Below, piece by piece: positions 7,487 to 16,143 of a stretch of 28,213 nucleotides of DNA; position 1 is the first letter of the stretch; each line of letters begins with the position of its first letter. Under the pieces are notes generated by a model. It ran no database searches. It was not told the DNA's origin and worked only from the letters and a program-made list of their open reading frames with translations. Location: assembly GCA_045593555.1 (NCBI GenBank), contig JAZNWU010000042.1:1-28213 (forward strand), given 5' to 3'. A program made the translations under genes and the position numbers. This stretch comes from Fimenecus sp045593555 (GTDB lineage Bacteria; Bacillota; Clostridia; Oscillospirales; Acutalibacteraceae).

Positions 7487-9130
7487 GTGATTTACCCGAT
7501 ACCACAAAGAAATGAACTTACAGGTAAAGAGATTGTTGTAGAATCTGTTTCCGTTTCCGGCGAAATTAAAGAAATTGCAGAAAAGGTTTTTGAAAATTAT
7601 TCAATACCCTGCAACAACGGTTTAAGTGTTGCTTTTAAATATGAAAACAGTAAGGAAACAACATATGCTCAGGAAATTTCTCGTCTTACAGATGAAAAAT
7701 ATATAATTGAAGCTTGTGAAAATGAAATTGTTGTTAAGGCATCTTGCGAAAAAGGTGCTTTCAGAGGTGCAAATACCCTTGCAAAGCTTATTGTGAAAAA
7801 TGAGCTTAAGGAAGGCACACTTATAGACTATCCTCTTTTTAAGAAACGAGGATATATTGAAGGATTTTATGGTCCGACTTGGGAAAACAGTAAACGACTT
7901 TCTGTTATGAAGCTTATGGCTTCAAACGGAATGAATGCGTATTTCTATGCTCCTAAGGATGATATTTACCACAGAGCAAAATGGCGTGAGCTTTATCCCG
8001 AAAAGGAACTTACAGATTTAAAAAATCTTTTTAACAGTGCAAGTGAAAATTATCTTGATTTCCATTGGACAATCGGTCCGGGACTTACTTACAAATACAC
8101 ATCTGATGAGGATTTTACACTGCTTATTAACAAAATCAAGAGTGTATATGACATAGGTGTTCGCAATTTCGGACTTTTGCTTGATGATATTCCTTGGAAA
8201 TTCCAATATGACGAGGATGAAAAAGCATTCGACTCTGTTGTTGATGCACATATTGACCTTGTGAATAAAACTTATGTGGCACTTAAGAAAATTGATGCTT
8301 CAATTAAACTTGTAGTTTGTCCTACTCAGTATAGTGGTAACTGTAACGAATACTACATTACAAAATTTGGCTGTAATATTCCTGCGGATGTTGACCTTTT
8401 CTGGACAGGTGCAGAAATCTGCTCAAGAGTGATTACTGTAAGAGAGGCAAATGAACTTACAAATGCGACAAATCACAGACCACTTTATTGGGACAATTTC
8501 CCTGTAAACGACTGTGAAATGTTTCAGGAAATGCATTTAGGTGCATTAATCGGCAGAGATAAGGAGCTTTATAAACATTGTGAAGGTATAATTTCAAATG
8601 TTATGGAGTTTGCAGAGTGCTCAAAAATTCCGCTTATGACAATAGCAGATTATTTGTGGAATCCAATTGCATATAATTCTGAAAAATCACTTAAAAATGC
8701 TCATAATGAAATGTTGGGTGACAAAGCAAAGCTTTTCTCATACTTTGCGGACCATCTTAATGTTTCCTGCCTTACAAAGGAAAGCTCATCATATATGGGA
8801 CAGGTGCTCAGTGATGTTTCATTCCTCGAAGCAAACGGAGAAACGGAAAAAGCACTTGAGCTTTTAAGCTCGTATATTTCAGAAATGAGAAAATGCTTAA
8901 TGCTTATAAGCAACACAGGTGTTCCTCTTTTTGCAGAATTGCAGAAATGGGTCAGGAAGTTCTCTATGTGTTGTGATTTGCTTGATGATATTTATGAAGC
9001 AAAGGTAAATCCGTCGCAGGAAAATAAAAATCATCTTGCGGAAGAACTCCAAAAATATAATAGTGACGGCACAATTCTTACAGGATTTTGCTTGAGAGAA
9101 TTGGCAGAAAAAACTTTGTCAAATATGTAA
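7487..9130 (+). CDS. Cytoplasmic GH84-type beta-N-acetylglucosaminidase (O-GlcNAcase-like)
   Basis: The 547-residue protein begins at GTG, with GGAG 11 bp upstream. Residues 1-115 resemble the small alpha/beta domain that precedes GH84 and GH20 barrels. The NAGidase (GH84) domain begins at KRGYIEGFYGPTW (Arg121 onward) and includes the paired aspartates in LLLDDIPW (Asp233, Asp234), the expected catalytic pair for substrate-assisted hydrolysis of beta-linked GlcNAc. A mainly helical region fills about 400-547. There is no signal peptide or cell-wall anchor, unlike the large secreted clostridial GH84 hyaluronidases, so a cytoplasmic substrate is inferred: an imported GlcNAc-oligosaccharide, a glycopeptide or a GlcNAc-modified protein. 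It follows trxB by 29 bp, an unusual neighbour for a glycosidase. Confidence 0.85.
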   Translation: MIYPIPQRNELTGKEIVVESVSVSGEIKEIAEKVFENYSIPCNNGLSVAFKYENSKETTYAQEISRLTDEKYIIEACENEIVVKASCEKGAFRGANTLAKLIVKNELKEGTLIDYPLFKKRGYIEGFYGPTWENSKRLSVMKLMASNGMNAYFYAPKDDIYHRAKWRELYPEKELTDLKNLFNSASENYLDFHWTIGPGLTYKYTSDEDFTLLINKIKSVYDIGVRNFGLLLDDIPWKFQYDEDEKAFDSVVDAHIDLVNKTYVALKKIDASIKLVVCPTQYSGNCNEYYITKFGCNIPADVDLFWTGAEICSRVITVREANELTNATNHRPLYWDNFPVNDCEMFQEMHLGALIGRDKELYKHCEGIISNVMEFAECSKIPLMTIADYLWNPIAYNSEKSLKNAHNEMLGDKAKLFSYFADHLNVSCLTKESSSYMGQVLSDVSFLEANGETEKALELLSSYISEMRKCLMLISNTGVPLFAELQKWVRKFSMCCDLLDDIYEAKVNPSQENKNHLAEELQKYNSDGTILTGFCLRELAEKTLSNM

Positions 9131-9181
9131 ATGTTCAGGAGCTAATATTGATACTAACACTTATTGATACATTCCTATGGG

Positions 9182-9212
9182 AAAAGGGTCGGCAGAAATG
9201 CTGACCTTTTTT
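9182..9212 (+). terminator. Rho-independent terminator after the nrdD-trxB-GH84 block
   Basis: A stem of about 12 bp (AAAGGGTCGGCA/TGCTGACCTTTT with two G-T pairs) with loop GAAA ends in a T run. It lies 52 bp after the GH84 stop. Confidence 0.8.
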
Positions 9213-9216
9213 CATT

Positions 9217-9255
9217 GCAAAAAATAACGGAGGATGAAATTTCACTCTCCGTTTT
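9217..9255 (-). terminator. Terminator for the minus-strand metallopeptidase gene
   Basis: Arms AACGGAG (9226-9232) and CTCCGTT (9247-9253) form a hairpin, and an A run at 9219-9224 reads as a U tract on the minus strand. It lies just beyond the stop of the gene at 9277-10143. Confidence 0.7.
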
Positions 9256-9276
9256 CATTTTGCACTATGCATTTAT

Positions 9277-10143
9277 TTAGTTCCACCATTCATCAACATC
9301 ACATTCCTCAGGTAGTGTGTCTGTCCAACCAACCGAATACGCCGTATATGCTCCGATTTTCGCGTTATTCACATCATTTACAAGTGATAACATAATGTCG
9401 TCAGGATAAAGCTCTTTCGCAAGTTTTGCTCTTTCCGGCATTTCTCCGTACGGGTCATAAAAATCCTCTGCACCAAAAAGGTGTAAAAGTTCGTGAACAA
9501 TTGTGGAACAACAAGTTTTTTCGTCATATTTTAATGTGTCGTCAAAAAATACACAGAATTCAATTTGCTTTGCATCTTCGGTCACATAAGAATACTTGTA
9601 GGAACGTCCTTCTTTATCAACGATAATAAGATAAGCGATTTGTTTTACTTTTATTTGATTTTTAAGAGAGGAGTCCATTTCTTCAGGTGACAAATAGCCT
9701 AAAGACAACGCAACCTGATTTAAAATGTCTTCCTGACTACCGTTTTCAACAACCTCTGATTCAATAATTCCGTCATAAGTGATTTTAGTGTCGTCATTGA
9801 CAGGATAATATTTATATTCTTTACTTATAGTTATTGAATAATCATTTGCCTTGCGTGAAAGGTAATCGAGAGATAAAAGGAACTTTTTCTCTATAAATTC
9901 GCTCTTTTCCTGTTTGTTCCAATTGCTTTCCTTGTCATCAAGGTGAATAATATAATAGCAAATATCATCTTCCATATCATAGCAAGAGCCCTTGTTATGA
10001 TTTTTTCTTGTTTTGTCAACTATGGGTGTTGTAATAACAGATGGAGATGGTTTCTTCGGCATAAACAAAGGTCGCAAATCCACAAAGCAAAGGAAGAAAG
10101 CTATGAAAAAAACGATTATTTTAACTTTTGTAGAACGCTTCAT
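9277..10143 (-). CDS. Membrane-anchored HExxH zinc metallopeptidase-like protein
   Basis: The 288-residue protein has an N-terminal membrane segment (about residues 7-24) followed by an extracellular region. The zinc motif TIVHELLHLFGAEDFYD has His217, Glu218 and His221, with Gly224 and Asp227 at the spacing of the metzincin-like HExxHxxGxxD pattern. This suggests zinc coordination by two histidines and a downstream acid or histidine. Family and substrate are not recognised; the domain around the motif is small. Residues 25-60 are a polar linker. It is transcribed toward the GH84 gene and away from the sigma factor gene, with no evident operon partner. Peptidase activity is inferred from the motif only. 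Confidence 0.75.
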   Translation of the reverse strand: MKRSTKVKIIVFFIAFFLCFVDLRPLFMPKKPSPSVITTPIVDKTRKNHNKGSCYDMEDDICYYIIHLDDKESNWNKQEKSEFIEKKFLLSLDYLSRKANDYSITISKEYKYYPVNDDTKITYDGIIESEVVENGSQEDILNQVALSLGYLSPEEMDSSLKNQIKVKQIAYLIIVDKEGRSYKYSYVTEDAKQIEFCVFFDDTLKYDEKTCCSTIVHELLHLFGAEDFYDPYGEMPERAKLAKELYPDDIMLSLVNDVNNAKIGAYTAYSVGWTDTLPEECDVDEWWN

Positions 10144-10227
10144 TTTTATTTTCCTTAAATTTAAGATATAATTATTATAAATTAGAAAACAAAAAAATTC
10201 AATATTATAAAAATTTTTCCAAAAAGT

Positions 10228-10255
10228 TGAAACAAAAACTAATTTTTGCTACTCT
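10228..10255 (+). promoter_or_regulatory. Possible ECF-type autoregulatory promoter
   Basis: TGAAAC (10228-10233) is followed after 16 bp by TACTCT (10250-10255). The first hexamer matches the usual ECF -35 core (GAAAC), but the second is a weak match to CGTC-type -10 boxes. No good sigma-A promoter was seen in the same stretch. Confidence 0.25.
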
Positions 10256-10306
10256 TATATTATGAAAGGGCAAAAGGTTAACCGAAAAAAGACGGGAGGT
10301 ATGAAA

Positions 10307-10804
10307 ATGAGCAAAGAAATAAACAATATTGTTTTATCTGCAATGTCGGGCGACAAGAATGCATACGGAAAGCTTTATGAGTTTTATGCCAACGATATGT
10401 ATCGTTTTGCCCTAGGACTTTGCAAAAATACCTATGATGCACAGGACGCTGTGCAAGATACTGCAGTATCAGTCTTTAAAAGCATGCATTCCTTAAGGAA
10501 TCCCGAAAAATTCAAATCATATCTTTTTTCATCCCTTTCAAATACCTGTAAAAAGATTCTTTCAAAAAATAATTACATAGTCGAGTTTGAGGATACAGGC
10601 TATACGGATAGCGAAATCGAGTTTTCAATACCTGTCCGTGAAGCTTTAGACAATCTTGATGCTGTTTCTCGTGAAATTGTCCTTTTATCAGTGGTTGGCG
10701 GTTTTAAATCCCACGAAATCGGCAAGATAACTGATATGCCGTCGGCAACTGTCAGGACAAAATTACGCAGAGCATTGGGAAAACTCAGAAAGGAGTTGGA
10801 ATAA
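10307..10804 (+). CDS. ECF-type RNA polymerase sigma factor
   Basis: The 165-residue protein is read from the ATG at 10307. That start is preferred over in-frame ATGs at 10262 and 10301 because GGAGGT (10295-10300) sits 6 bp upstream of it. Region 2 spans about 15-80 (YGKLYEFYANDMYRFALGLC, then AQDAVQDTAVSVFKSM). A short variable linker follows, and region 4 spans about 108-165 with a helix-turn-helix (GFKSHEIGKITDMPSATVRT). The domain plan is that of extracytoplasmic-function sigma factors. Its stop overlaps the start of the membrane beta-propeller gene by one base (TAATG), the usual arrangement for a sigma factor with its anti-sigma factor. The signal and regulon are unknown. Confidence 0.9.
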   Translation: MSKEINNIVLSAMSGDKNAYGKLYEFYANDMYRFALGLCKNTYDAQDAVQDTAVSVFKSMHSLRNPEKFKSYLFSSLSNTCKKILSKNNYIVEFEDTGYTDSEIEFSIPVREALDNLDAVSREIVLLSVVGGFKSHEIGKITDMPSATVRTKLRRALGKLRKELE

Positions 10805-12912
10805 TGAACAAAAAAACTAAAGAAATGCTTAACGAGAAAATGCAGATTAAGTTGCCTGAAACATTGAGCACAGAAAATATTATGTCTAATATTGAAAATT
10901 CCAAGGCGGAAATCGTAGAAATCCCAAAGAAAAAGAAAAACGCAAAAAAACTTGTACCATTGGTGGCATCATTACTTCTTGTTGTTGGTATCGTAGGTAT
11001 GTATATGAGTCTTCAGCAGAAGGAAGTACCTGTTGATAATAACACAGAAATAGATGAAGTTATGAGTTATCAGTCTTACGATAAGATTTATAAGAAATTC
11101 GATACTCTCCATAAAGAAGCAAAGAAAAATAATGTTTATAATGTCTTTTCAGACTTTTTCTATGCAGTTGGTTCAGATGGTGCGAGTATGGAAATTGTTG
11201 AAGAAGAAGCTTTCGTTCAGGATGATGCTTTCGCTAGTGCAGGAAGTTCAGCAGAAGGCAGTAGTGGTATTACTAATCCATCGGCTGAAAATGTAAATGG
11301 TTCAGCAACAGGCTCAACATCTGCCAATAAAGATTACGGCACAACCAACACTCAGGAAAAAGATGTTGACGAAGGTGACATAATCAAAACTGACGGAAAT
11401 TATCTGTATATTGCAAACGGTAACAGCAATACGATTTCAATCGTTGATGTGACAGACGAAAAAATGGTTGAAACTGCACAAATAGATTTAAAAGAAACTG
11501 AAAATGTCAGAGAAATATATATCCATGGTGATAAACTCGTTATAGTAGGTAATCTTCGTACAGAGGTTGAAGATGCAACTGAATTCAGATATGAATACAA
11601 TAAGGTTGGCGATTGCTTGTATATGATAGCTGATTCATTTGTCAAGGTTTATGATATAAGCAACCGCAAGGCACCGAAACTTGTGACAGAGTATTCACAG
11701 CAGGGAACTTATGACAATTCAAGAATGATAGGAACAAAGCTTTATACAATCAGCGAATATTATGTCAACACTTATGCTGATGACTATCGTGACAAATGTA
11801 TCCCTGAAGTTGTGGTTAATGATGTTTGTGAGCCAATTCCTGCAGGTTGTATTTCTGTAATTGAAGAAAGCAAATCATCAACTTATGCAGTCATTACAAC
11901 TCTTGATTTAAGTAAAGATGCAGGCCCTGAAAGTTCAGCAATTCTCGGTGAATGTAATCATCTTTATGCATCTTCAAAAGGCTTGTTCTTATGTGAAACA
12001 ACAGGTAATGCAACACAAGATACAACAAAAATCTATAAATTCGATTATACTGATACAGGTGTAGAGTATAAATGCACAGGTAAGGTAAACGGATATATCA
12101 ACAATCAGTTCTCAATGAGCTACGACGGTGAGTATTTCCGTATTGCAACAACAGCAAATAATACAAAAGTTAACGGAGAAGTGGTTTCCTTTTCAATTGA
12201 TGACAGAACAAACAATCTCTATATTCTCAACAGTGAAATGGAAATTGTAGGTAAGGTTGAAGATTTGGCAAAAGGTGAACTTATTGAATCTGTCCGTTTT
12301 GTAGGCAATATGGCTTATGTTGTAACATTCCGTCAGACTGACCCATTGTTTGTAATTGATTTGAGTAATCCTGAAAAGCCAACTGTCAAGGGCGAACTTA
12401 AAATACCTGGATTTTCTGAATATCTTCATCCGATAACTGAAAATTTTATTGTAGGTGTTGGTCAGGACGGAACAGAAACAGGAACAAATGGTGACTGTAA
12501 AGTATCACTTTTTGATGTTACTAATCCGTATGAACCAAAAGAAACAGTATCACTTCCGGTTTCCGGAGGTAGTGGGTATGTTCACACAGGTGTATCATAT
12601 AACCATAAATTATATGTGACACTTTCCAATACAGAATTTGCAGTTCCGTTTAATCTTGACTGGTATGTGAATAATGGTAATGTAGGAAAAGGTGGCAATT
12701 ACTTTATCAGATACAAGCTTCAGGACGAAACACTTTGTGAAGTTGAAAGATACTATGTGAGTGAAGAAAAGGGTCAGATTTTAGGTGCAACTTATGTGGA
12801 AAATTTATTCTATGTTGTACTTTACAACTATGAAAAAGAAAGAACTGAAGTTGTTGCATTTGACCTTACAACTCATCAGGAAACAGACAGAATAACAACT
12901 TATGAAAAATAA
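10804..12912 (+). CDS. Membrane-anchored secreted beta-propeller protein, candidate anti-sigma factor
   Basis: The 702-residue protein has a charged cytoplasmic N terminus (1-49, ending in a Lys-rich run), one transmembrane helix (about 50-69), a low-complexity Ser/Gly/Asn linker (about 135-175) and a large extracellular domain. From TNTQEKDVDEGDIIKTDGNYLYIANG onward it matches the secreted C-terminal beta-propeller family (Pfam Beta_propel), with repeated blade strands such as SIVDVTD, VYDISNRKAPKLV and VIDLSNPEKPTVKGEL. One-base overlap with the sigma gene and the single-pass topology make it a good candidate for holding the sigma factor at the membrane until an outside signal arrives. The cytoplasmic tail is too short for a classical anti-sigma zinc domain and has no HxxxCxxC, so this role is inference. 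Confidence 0.82.
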   Translation: MNKKTKEMLNEKMQIKLPETLSTENIMSNIENSKAEIVEIPKKKKNAKKLVPLVASLLLVVGIVGMYMSLQQKEVPVDNNTEIDEVMSYQSYDKIYKKFDTLHKEAKKNNVYNVFSDFFYAVGSDGASMEIVEEEAFVQDDAFASAGSSAEGSSGITNPSAENVNGSATGSTSANKDYGTTNTQEKDVDEGDIIKTDGNYLYIANGNSNTISIVDVTDEKMVETAQIDLKETENVREIYIHGDKLVIVGNLRTEVEDATEFRYEYNKVGDCLYMIADSFVKVYDISNRKAPKLVTEYSQQGTYDNSRMIGTKLYTISEYYVNTYADDYRDKCIPEVVVNDVCEPIPAGCISVIEESKSSTYAVITTLDLSKDAGPESSAILGECNHLYASSKGLFLCETTGNATQDTTKIYKFDYTDTGVEYKCTGKVNGYINNQFSMSYDGEYFRIATTANNTKVNGEVVSFSIDDRTNNLYILNSEMEIVGKVEDLAKGELIESVRFVGNMAYVVTFRQTDPLFVIDLSNPEKPTVKGELKIPGFSEYLHPITENFIVGVGQDGTETGTNGDCKVSLFDVTNPYEPKETVSLPVSGGSGYVHTGVSYNHKLYVTLSNTEFAVPFNLDWYVNNGNVGKGGNYFIRYKLQDETLCEVERYYVSEEKGQILGATYVENLFYVVLYNYEKERTEVVAFDLTTHQETDRITTYEK

Positions 12913-13126
12913 TTTTATTGAATTTTTAATTGGTGCTGTTACTGCCATAATAACCTGGCTTTCATTAAGCTACATTTTCTTTCCGATAAAGCTTTCAGCA
13001 CCGGTTTCTGAATATTTTGTCGCAACAATGACACATTTGGCACCTCTTAAAACATTTATTACAATCGTGTTTGTTTTAGTCGCAATGTTAATTGTGGACA
13101 AATTGTTAAAAAAGGGCAAATTGTGA
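12902..13126 (+). CDS. Small two-helix membrane protein of unknown function
   Basis: The 74-residue product starts 11 bases before the end of the beta-propeller gene in another frame, so it is probably translationally coupled to it. It has two hydrophobic helices (about residues 6-28 and 50-67) joined by a short loop, and a basic tail (DKLLKKGKL). No family is recognised. Its placement as third gene of the sigma factor/beta-propeller unit suggests a helper of the membrane sensor, but nothing in the sequence proves that. Confidence 0.7.
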   Translation: MKNNFIEFLIGAVTAIITWLSLSYIFFPIKLSAPVSEYFVATMTHLAPLKTFITIVFVLVAMLIVDKLLKKGKL

Positions 13127-13135
13127 TTTGTCTTG

Positions 13136-13164
13136 TTGACAAAAAATTTCGTAAATGCTATACT
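13136..13164 (+). promoter_or_regulatory. Sigma-A promoter of the riboswitch-ATPase transcript
   Basis: TTGACA (13136-13141), a 17-bp spacer and TATACT (13159-13164) place the transcript start near 13171, a few bases before the riboswitch. Confidence 0.85.
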
Positions 13165-13177
13165 AAATTTAAAGAAA

Positions 13178-13270
13178 TCCTAAGGGGAGTAGCTGTTTAC
13201 GGTAATCAACATTCGTCTTTAATAGACTGGTTATCGTACCTGATGATTCGGGAAGCAAGACCTTCGGCAA
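13178..13270 (+). ncRNA. yybP-ykoY manganese riboswitch
   Basis: The conserved 5' block AAGGGGAGTAGC (13182-13193) and 3' block GCAAGACCTT (13255-13264) are both present. Between them lie pairing segments ACGGTAA (13199-13205) with TTATCGT (13231-13237) and a small hairpin GTC/GAC at 13215-13227. AAGG near 13182 can pair with CCTT near 13261, as in P1.1 of this class. That CCTT also belongs to the terminator arm that follows. Members of the class bind Mn2+; ligand binding would favour P1.1, break the terminator and switch the ATPase gene on. Confidence 0.9.
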
Positions 13271-13296
13271 AACAAAAATTGCTGAAGGTCTTTTTT
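13259..13296 (+). terminator. Riboswitch expression-platform terminator
   Basis: GACCTTCGGCAA (13259-13270) pairs with TTGCTGAAGGTC (13279-13290) in a 12-bp stem with one G-T pair, followed by six T. It shares the GACCTT segment with the riboswitch core, so the two structures exclude each other. Confidence 0.9.
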
Positions 13297-13347
13297 GATA
13301 TTGTATAAATTTATTGCGAAAGCAAAGAAATAAAAAGAGGTGTTTTT

Positions 13348-16035
13348 ATGAAGCATTATCTTCACGAAGTTGCTGATGTTTTTGCAGAGGTAAAGAGCTC
13401 TGAAGCTGGTCTTACATCTGCTGAAGCTGAAAAACGACTTCAAGAAAATGGAAAGAATAAGTTGGCAGAGGCGAAGAAGGTGTCAATGTTTTCTCGTTTC
13501 CTTGACCAGCTTAAGGACCCGATGATTATCATCCTTCTCGTTGCAGCTGTAATCTCTGCTGTAACAGAAATGATTGAACACGGTGGATTTGTAACTCCTA
13601 CTGACTCAATCATCATCCTTGTTGTTGTTCTTATCAACGCAATTCTCGGTGTTGTTCAGGAAAGTAAGGCTGAAAAAGCCGTTGAAGCATTGCAGAAGAT
13701 GTCTGCTGCTACAACTAAAACTCTCCGTGACGGTCAGGTTGTAACTGTTAAGAGTGAAGATTTGGTTGTAGGTGACGTAATTCTTCTTGATGCAGGTGAT
13801 GCTATTCCTGCTGACTGCCGTATCTTTGAGTGTGCAAGCATGAAAATCGAGGAAGCAGCTCTTACAGGTGAGTCTGTTCCTGTTACAAAGCTTGTAAATG
13901 CACTTATGGGTAAAAAAGGCGATGACGAAGTTGCTCTTGGTGACCGTAAAAATATGGCATATATGGGCTCAACTCTCGTTTATGGTCGTGGTAAAGCAGT
14001 TGTTGTAGCAACAGGTATGGATACTGAAATGGGTAAAATTGCCAATGCTATTACACTTGCTGAAGAAGGCAAAACTCCACTTGAAATCAAACTTGAACAG
14101 CTTTCAAAAATTCTTACAAAGCTTGTTATCGGCGTTTGCGTAGTAATTTTTGCATACAACATTCTCACACAGTATATTCTTCCTGATGTGAAGCCTGAAT
14201 TCTTCCATGTTGCACTTGACTCATTCATCACAGCTATTGCACTTGCTGTTGCTGCAATCCCTGAAGGTCTTGTTGCAGTTATGACAATCGTTCTTTCAAT
14301 CGGCGTTACAAATATGTCAAAGAAGAATGCAATTATCCGTAAAATGACAGCCGTTGAAACTCTCGGTTGTACTCAGATTATCTGTTCCGATAAGACAGGT
14401 ACTCTTACACAGAACGTTATGACAGTTGTTGACCATTTTGCTCCTAATGAACAGCAGTTGGCAACAGCAATGGCTCTTTGTACTAATGCTGAAGTTACAG
14501 AAGATGGCAAGAGCACAGGCGAACCTGACGAAGTTGCACTTATTAACTATGCTGCTACACTTGAACTTCCAAAGTCAAAGCTTGTTGAAGCATATCCAAG
14601 AGTTGGTGAAGTTCCGTTTGACTCAGGCAGAAAGATGATGTCAACAGTTCACAACAGTGCAAGAGGCGTTATTCAGTTCACAAAGGGTGCTCCTGACGAA
14701 ATTCTTAAAAAGTGTACTCATCTTGATGTAAATGGCGAAATTCATGAGTTAACAGATGCACTCCGTGCAAAGATTATGGAAGAAAACACAAGAATGGGTA
14801 ATAAAGCTCTTCGTGTATTTGCAGTTGCATATAAGAATTATGATGTTGCTCCGGAGAACTTTGATTCAGAATCACTTGAATTTGATATGACATTTATCGG
14901 TCTTACAGGTATGATTGACCCTGTTCGTCCTGAAGTTAAAGATGCTATTGTTGAATGTCGTGGTGCTGGTATCAAGCCTATTATGATTACAGGTGACCAC
15001 ATCAACACAGCAAAAGCTATTGCTCGTGAGCTTGGTATCCTTACAGACGATAGTCAGGCTATGATGGGTGCTGATATCGATAAATATTCAGATGAAGAAT
15101 TTGAAAAAATCGTTGAAAACATCTGCGTTTATGCTCGCGTTCAGCCTGAACATAAGACAAGAATCGTTAACGCTTGGAGAAACAAGGGTTACGTTACTGC
15201 TATGACAGGCGACGGTGTTAACGACGCTCCATCAATCAAGAGCGCTGACATCGGTGTTGGTATGGGTATCACAGGTACTGACGTTACAAAAAACGTTGCT
15301 GACATGGTTCTTGCTGACGACAACTTTGCAACAATCGTTGCTGCAGTTGGTGAAGGCAGAAGAATTTACGACAATATCCGTAAAGCAATTCAGTTCCTTC
15401 TCGGCTCAAACCTTTCAGAAGTTGTTTCAATTTTCTTTGCAACAATTATGAACTTTACAATTCTCAGAGCACCTCATCTTCTCTTCATCAACCTTGTAAC
15501 AGACTGTTTCCCAGCACTTGCATTGGGTCTTGAACAGCCTGAAGAAAACATTATGAGAAGAAAACCAAGAAGCAAGAATGACGGTATTTTCGCAGGTGGA
15601 CTTGGCATTGACTGTTTCTATCAGGGCGTTATCGTTTCTGTTCTTACAGTTATTGCATTCTATATCGGTGAATATATCGAAACCGGACACCTTGTTTTCA
15701 GAAATATTGCAGATAGCGAAGACGGTATGACAATGGCATTCTTCACAATGGCTATGTGTGAGATTTTCCATTCATTCAATATGCGTTCACAGCGTGGTTC
15801 AGCAGTTTCAATGCTCTTCAAGGGACATCACAACATAGCTCTTTATGGTGCTATGGTAGGTTCATTCCTTCTTACAACAGCAGTTGTTGAAGTGAAATTC
15901 CTTGCAGATATGTTTGAATTTACACAGCTTTCATTCACAGAATATGCAATTTCTCTCGGCCTTGCATTCTTAATTATTCCAATTGTTGAAATAGTTAAAG
16001 CAATTCAAAGAGCAATAGACAAGAAAAATGCATAA
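13348..16035 (+). CDS. P-type cation-transporting ATPase (P2A-like), probably a Mn2+/Ca2+ exporter
   Basis: The 895-residue protein has the full P-type layout: a cation-ATPase N-terminal segment (1-60), TGES in the actuator domain (ALTGESVPV), the phosphorylated aspartate in SDKTGTLTQN (Asp348), the hinge TGDGVNDAP (Asp622), and about ten membrane helices. Helix 4 has IPEGL, helix 5 NLSEV and helix 6 NLVTDCFPALALG; these carry the SERCA-type Ca2+ ligands (Glu, Asn, Thr, Asp). The family expels Ca2+ or Mn2+ from the cytoplasm. The Mn2+ riboswitch in its leader makes Mn2+ efflux the best guess. GAGGTG lies upstream of the ATG. Codon bias is strong, suggesting high expression when induced. Confidence 0.93.
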   Translation: MKHYLHEVADVFAEVKSSEAGLTSAEAEKRLQENGKNKLAEAKKVSMFSRFLDQLKDPMIIILLVAAVISAVTEMIEHGGFVTPTDSIIILVVVLINAILGVVQESKAEKAVEALQKMSAATTKTLRDGQVVTVKSEDLVVGDVILLDAGDAIPADCRIFECASMKIEEAALTGESVPVTKLVNALMGKKGDDEVALGDRKNMAYMGSTLVYGRGKAVVVATGMDTEMGKIANAITLAEEGKTPLEIKLEQLSKILTKLVIGVCVVIFAYNILTQYILPDVKPEFFHVALDSFITAIALAVAAIPEGLVAVMTIVLSIGVTNMSKKNAIIRKMTAVETLGCTQIICSDKTGTLTQNVMTVVDHFAPNEQQLATAMALCTNAEVTEDGKSTGEPDEVALINYAATLELPKSKLVEAYPRVGEVPFDSGRKMMSTVHNSARGVIQFTKGAPDEILKKCTHLDVNGEIHELTDALRAKIMEENTRMGNKALRVFAVAYKNYDVAPENFDSESLEFDMTFIGLTGMIDPVRPEVKDAIVECRGAGIKPIMITGDHINTAKAIARELGILTDDSQAMMGADIDKYSDEEFEKIVENICVYARVQPEHKTRIVNAWRNKGYVTAMTGDGVNDAPSIKSADIGVGMGITGTDVTKNVADMVLADDNFATIVAAVGEGRRIYDNIRKAIQFLLGSNLSEVVSIFFATIMNFTILRAPHLLFINLVTDCFPALALGLEQPEENIMRRKPRSKNDGIFAGGLGIDCFYQGVIVSVLTVIAFYIGEYIETGHLVFRNIADSEDGMTMAFFTMAMCEIFHSFNMRSQRGSAVSMLFKGHHNIALYGAMVGSFLLTTAVVEVKFLADMFEFTQLSFTEYAISLGLAFLIIPIVEIVKAIQRAIDKKNA

Positions 16036-16045
16036 AACAAATAAC

Positions 16046-16074
16046 AACAGCGAGGTTAATCCTCGCTGTTTCTT
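16046..16074 (+). terminator. Rho-independent terminator of the ATPase gene
   Basis: A 10-bp perfect stem AACAGCGAGG/CCTCGCTGTT with loop TTAAT is followed by a T-rich tract, 11 bp after the stop. Confidence 0.85.
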
Positions 16075-16107
16075 TGTGACTAAACAATTTATTGTACATA
16101 TAAATAA

Positions 16108-16138
16108 TACAGGGGACATCAAACTGATATCCCCTGTA
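16108..16138 (-). terminator. Hairpin, likely terminator of the minus-strand RHH gene
   Basis: ACAGGGGACATCA (16109-16121) pairs with TGATATCCCCTGT (16125-16137) with one mismatch. On the minus strand the hairpin is followed by ATTATTT and lies six bases after the stop of the ribbon-helix-helix gene. Confidence 0.6.
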
Positions 16139-16143
16139 AATCT

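Noticed and set aside
13123..13308. Open frame of 61 codons between the two-helix gene and the ATPase
   Set aside because: It lies across the promoter, the riboswitch and its terminator, and has no ribosome site; its length is chance.
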